Assembly: GCA_024654265.1 (NCBI GenBank)
Contig: JANLIO010000020.1
Coordinates: forward strand, 1 to 5,731
Reading direction: 5' to 3'
Length of the DNA stretch: 5,731 nt
From: a bacterium
GTDB taxonomy: Bacteria; Patescibacteriota; Patescibacteriia; 2-12-FULL-60-25
Position 1 is the stretch's first letter. Each line of letters starts with the position of its first letter. Made by a program: the position numbers and the translations under genes. Below the pieces are notes generated by a model. The model was not told the origin of the DNA and did no database searches. It saw nothing but the letters and a program-made list of their open reading frames with translations. Positions 4,140 through 5,731 of this stretch are shown piece by piece.

Positions 4140-4736
4140 TTGGCTAAGTTTTTTGACAATGCGGTATGTGACCCGATTTTGTCTCGTATCCCAAGGTGGG
4201 TTCACCCAAACCATCTCACGATCACGAGAGCGCTTCTTCTTGTCCCGCTCGTGCTCGCATCATCGGTGCTTTCCTTGCTCTCAAGAGCATCGGCAATTCC
4301 TTTCGCCCTGATGACGATCGTGTTCATTTCGTCGATGTGTGACCTATTCGATGGACCGCTTGCTCGATTTCGTGGCGTTGAGTCCAACGACGGAGGGATG
4401 CTCGATACGGTCTGTGACAAGATTTTCATTCTCGGTGCTCTTTGGTCGGTCTGTATCAGAAGCGTGGCATTTTGGCAGATCGTTCTCGTAACGGTGATCG
4501 AGGTCTTACTCATGGCTGTTCGGCTTGTGAAGCCCAGTAAACCGGGTTCAACGTTCGCAAAAGCCCCAGGAGCCGTGAAAGTCTGGCTACAGAGTATCGG
4601 GATCCTGGTTGCCCTTACAGAGTCTGGGTGGTCGAAGGTTGTATCGCCCTTTATTTTTGTGGGCGCAATAATAGCAGGGGTTCTTTCACTTGTTTTTCAT
4701 CTTCGCGACTTTTCCGGCTCAACGGAACGCGCATAA
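4140..4736 (+). CDS. CDP-alcohol phosphatidyltransferase family membrane protein (PgsA-like)
   Basis: Enzymes of this family swap the CMP of a CDP-linked lipid or alcohol for another alcohol and make phospholipid head groups in the inner membrane. The complete family motif is present in residues 68-93: D68, D71 and G72, A75-R76, then after eight residues G85, D89 and D93. These aspartates bind the metal ions and CDP. An N-terminal segment HPNHLTITR (22-30) matches the P-N-x-L-T-x-x-R pattern just before the first membrane helix. Hydrophobic segments lie at about 31-48, 52-67, 95-128, 147-160 and 167-186. The segment KAPGAVKVWLQS (141-152) recalls the K-x-K-T region of phosphatidylglycerophosphate synthases, so PgsA-like is the best guess; another alcohol substrate is possible. 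Length is 198 residues. TTG start with a strong Shine-Dalgarno sequence. Its codons look richer in C and G endings (ctc, atc, tcg) than its neighbours. A terminator follows the stop. Confidence 0.9.
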   Translation: MAKFFDNAVCDPILSRIPRWVHPNHLTITRALLLVPLVLASSVLSLLSRASAIPFALMTIVFISSMCDLFDGPLARFRGVESNDGGMLDTVCDKIFILGALWSVCIRSVAFWQIVLVTVIEVLLMAVRLVKPSKPGSTFAKAPGAVKVWLQSIGILVALTESGWSKVVSPFIFVGAIIAGVLSLVFHLRDFSGSTERA

Positions 4737-4750
4737 CCTCATTCCGGAAG

Positions 4751-4780
4751 ACGGTTGCCATCCTTGGCGCCGTTTTTTTT
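4751..4780 (+). terminator. Intrinsic terminator after the CDP-alcohol phosphatidyltransferase gene
   Basis: ACGGTTGCCA and TGGCGCCGT pair around a TCCT loop with one bulged T, followed by eight T (4773-4780). It starts 14 bases after the stop codon and separates this gene from HU. Confidence 0.8.
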
Positions 4781-4842
4781 CATCCCCAGCCTGACACTTG
4801 ACAATCTTTTAGCATTCTTGCGCTTTTCGCGAACATCTCCCA

Positions 4843-4848
4843 TACTAT
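4843..4848 (+). promoter_or_regulatory. Weak -10 candidate for the HU gene
   Basis: TACTAT is a five-of-six -10 box with a start expected near 4855, about 25 bases before the HU ATG. Its -35 partner is unclear: TTGCGC at 4818-4823 gives a 19-bp spacer. The perfect TTGACA at 4798-4803 is too far away and has no good -10 at 16-18 bp. Confidence 0.3.
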
Positions 4849-4879
4849 CAACATCTAATTCTTAGTTTTGTTTAATCAT

Positions 4880-5164
4880 ATGGCAAAAAAGATGACCAAG
4901 TCACAACTCCTCGAAGTGCTCGCCGAGAAAACAGGCAACACCAAGAAAGATGTTGCAACGTTTTTAGAGACAATTGCGGAAACCGCTTATAAATATACGA
5001 AAGAGAATGGTGAGTTTACGCTCCCTGGTATTGGGAAGCTCGTAAAGAAACACCGTGCAGCTCGTATGGGTCGAAACCCAGCAACAGGTGAACAGATCCA
5101 AATTGGTGCAAAGACAGTCGTGAAGTTCCGCGTTGCAAAGGCAGCGAAGGATTCAATTTTGTAA
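4880..5164 (+). CDS. hup: HU/IHF family nucleoid DNA-binding protein
   Basis: Small dimeric protein that bends and packages DNA. The 94 residues cover the whole fold: helical dimer part MTKSQLLEVLAEKTG and onward (5-40), the turn GEFTLPGIGKLVKKHRAAR (44-62), the DNA-contacting arm GRNPATGEQIQIGAK (64-78) with the conserved R-N-P-x-T-G and its intercalating proline P67, and the closing helix AKAAKDSI. ATG at 4880 gives the normal N-terminus; a TTG four codons upstream is also in frame but adds nothing typical of the family. No Shine-Dalgarno sequence is seen. After the stop come a 21-bp palindrome and a strong terminator, so HU is transcribed alone. It is closer to HU than to IHF in general appearance. 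Confidence 0.96.
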   Translation: MAKKMTKSQLLEVLAEKTGNTKKDVATFLETIAETAYKYTKENGEFTLPGIGKLVKKHRAARMGRNPATGEQIQIGAKTVVKFRVAKAAKDSIL

Positions 5165-5176
5165 TTCGAGAAAACG

Positions 5177-5197
5177 TGATCAATTTTAAATTGATCA
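5177..5197. repeat. 21-bp palindrome between HU and its terminator
   Basis: TGATCAATTT (5177-5186), a single central T, then the exact complement (5188-5197). The arms are 10 bp with no mismatch. No T run follows it and the separate terminator starts three bases later. It could be a protein-binding dyad or an RNA stem that protects the HU message; the loop would be tight. Confidence 0.7.
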
Positions 5198-5199
5198 GG

Positions 5200-5230
5200 A
5201 AACCGCTGGCAAATGCCGGCGGTTTTGTTA
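5200..5230 (+). terminator. Intrinsic terminator of the HU gene
   Basis: AAACCGCTGGC (5200-5210) pairs with GCCGGCGGTTT (5215-5225) through 11 bp with one U-G pair around an AAAT loop, followed by a T-rich run (TTTTGTTATT). The wobble pair is valid on the plus strand, the direction of HU. Confidence 0.9.
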
Positions 5231-5262
5231 TTATCCATGTGAGAAAAAAATATCCAAACAAG

Positions 5263-5276
5263 ATTCCACATTCCAC
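5263..5276. repeat. Tandem heptamer ATTCCAC x2
   Basis: ATTCCAC occurs twice head to tail and runs into a partial third copy (AT). The unit length is seven, as in the duplications between nusB and rnc, although the unit sequence differs. Confidence 0.55.
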
Positions 5277-5288
5277 ATCTCCTTTGAT

Positions 5289-5322
5289 TCTGGATCCCCG
5301 GATTAAACCCGAGGATGACAGA
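5289..5322. repeat. REP-like intergenic palindrome
   Basis: TCTG and CAGA close the ends, then ATCC/GGAT and CGG/CCG pair around the short loop ATTAAA. It resembles the CTGGATCC...GGATGACA type of dispersed palindrome known from intergenic regions of several bacterial groups, for example the Rickettsiales. This resemblance is from memory. It stands about 20 bases before the start of the kinase-like gene. Confidence 0.6.
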
Positions 5323-5341
5323 TATATTCCAAATTCCCTAT

Positions 5342-5731
5342 ATGTCCCTCCTCATTGCAACCTGCGGTCCAACGGCAATCGGTAAAACAACACAGATGCA
5401 ACATCTGATAGATACGTACCCCGAGACATTCACCGTGGTACTGAGCGTAACGACAAGGCCTCAACGCGACGCGGATGATGATCGGTGGTATCGATTCATA
5501 AGTCGTTCAGAGGCGGATCGTATGGAGACGACGGATATTATTACAAAAATCGAATTTCGGGGAGAAATTTATTTTATATTGCGATCAGAAATGGATCTGG
5601 CGTTGCAACGGAAGCCGATTGCTTTGATGGCGATTCTCCCGGATGTCATTTTAGAAATGCGCAAACGTTGGATTCCGCATTCTTTGGTTTGTTGCAAGAT
5701 CGGAGATGAAGATGGGTATCGATCTCGTTTA
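5342..5731 (+). CDS. Guanylate kinase-like P-loop protein (3' end outside window)
   Basis: The frame runs from ATG 5342 to the end of the window, 130 codons without a stop. Guanylate kinases transfer phosphate from ATP to GMP. The start holds a P-loop, G9-PTAI-G14-K15-T16, and the GMP-binding segment SVTTRPQR (35-42) with S35, R39 and R42, the same spacing as in known guanylate kinases, followed by WYRFIS (49-54). E71 and Y77 fall near the expected GMP-site acid and tyrosine. The usual Tyr-Gly-Thr/Ser after that is absent: the text reads IYFILRSE. The P-loop lacks the usual GPSG form and looks more like that of MiaA, but the SVTTRP block favours the guanylate kinase family. It may be a divergent enzyme or have another substrate. 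No Shine-Dalgarno sequence; a TATATT box (5323-5328) would give a leader of under ten bases. Confidence 0.72.
   Translation, partial: MSLLIATCGPTAIGKTTQMQHLIDTYPETFTVVLSVTTRPQRDADDDRWYRFISRSEADRMETTDIITKIEFRGEIYFILRSEMDLALQRKPIALMAILPDVILEMRKRWIPHSLVCCKIGDEDGYRSRL

Noticed and set aside
4798..4803. Perfect TTGACA as the -35 box of HU
   Set aside because: No acceptable -10 hexamer lies 16-18 bp downstream; the nearest good box is about 40 bp away.
5176..5709. Short plus-strand open frames of 69 and 74 residues near the window end
   Set aside because: The first crosses the terminator, the heptamers and the REP-like palindrome; the second is out of frame inside the kinase-like gene.

Overview
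The window looks like chromosomal housekeeping DNA from a small-genome bacterium, most probably a member of the Candidate Phyla Radiation (Patescibacteria). The reasons are the cysteine-free bL32 with an extended tail, the order bL32-NusB-RNase III, the long nucleoside diphosphate kinase, the divergent guanylate kinase-like protein, the secreted-looking beta-sandwich protein, and starts that mostly lack a Shine-Dalgarno sequence. This placement rests on family knowledge and was not checked by any search.

Layout. Bases 2-1090 (+) are the 3' end of a large, probably surface-exposed protein. It converges on a minus-strand block. Read in its own direction (right to left), that block is bL32 (2991-2740), nusB (2706-2218), rnc (2136-1432), a tRNA-Arg(UCG) with its own promoter and terminator (1387-1311), and an unannotated small RNA gene (1230-1089) with its own promoter, a rod-like fold and an intrinsic terminator. 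To the right on the plus strand are ndk (3111-3710, terminator at 3718), a second unannotated structured RNA (about 3796-4028) with its own promoter, a CDP-alcohol phosphatidyltransferase (4140-4736), HU (4880-5164), and the start of a guanylate kinase-like gene (5342 to the window end).

How the genes fit together. bL32, NusB and RNase III are a ribosome and rRNA production set: a ribosomal protein, an rRNA antitermination factor, and the nuclease that processes rRNA precursors. The tRNA gene adds to the translation theme. Ndk and the guanylate kinase-like protein concern nucleotide phosphorylation. The CDP-alcohol enzyme concerns phospholipid head groups. HU organises DNA. Most genes on the right look like single units, each closed by a hairpin and U-tract.

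The most interesting material is non-coding. There are two candidate RNA genes of unrecognised family. Each has a -35/-10 pair with 17-bp spacing, a predicted start at or within a base of its closing helix, and a U-tract at its 3' end. Their G-U pairs fit only one strand. Other points are near-leaderless starts, duplicated 7-mers in spacers, a REP-like palindrome, and a 21-bp palindrome after HU. No CRISPR array, insertion sequence or replication origin was seen.
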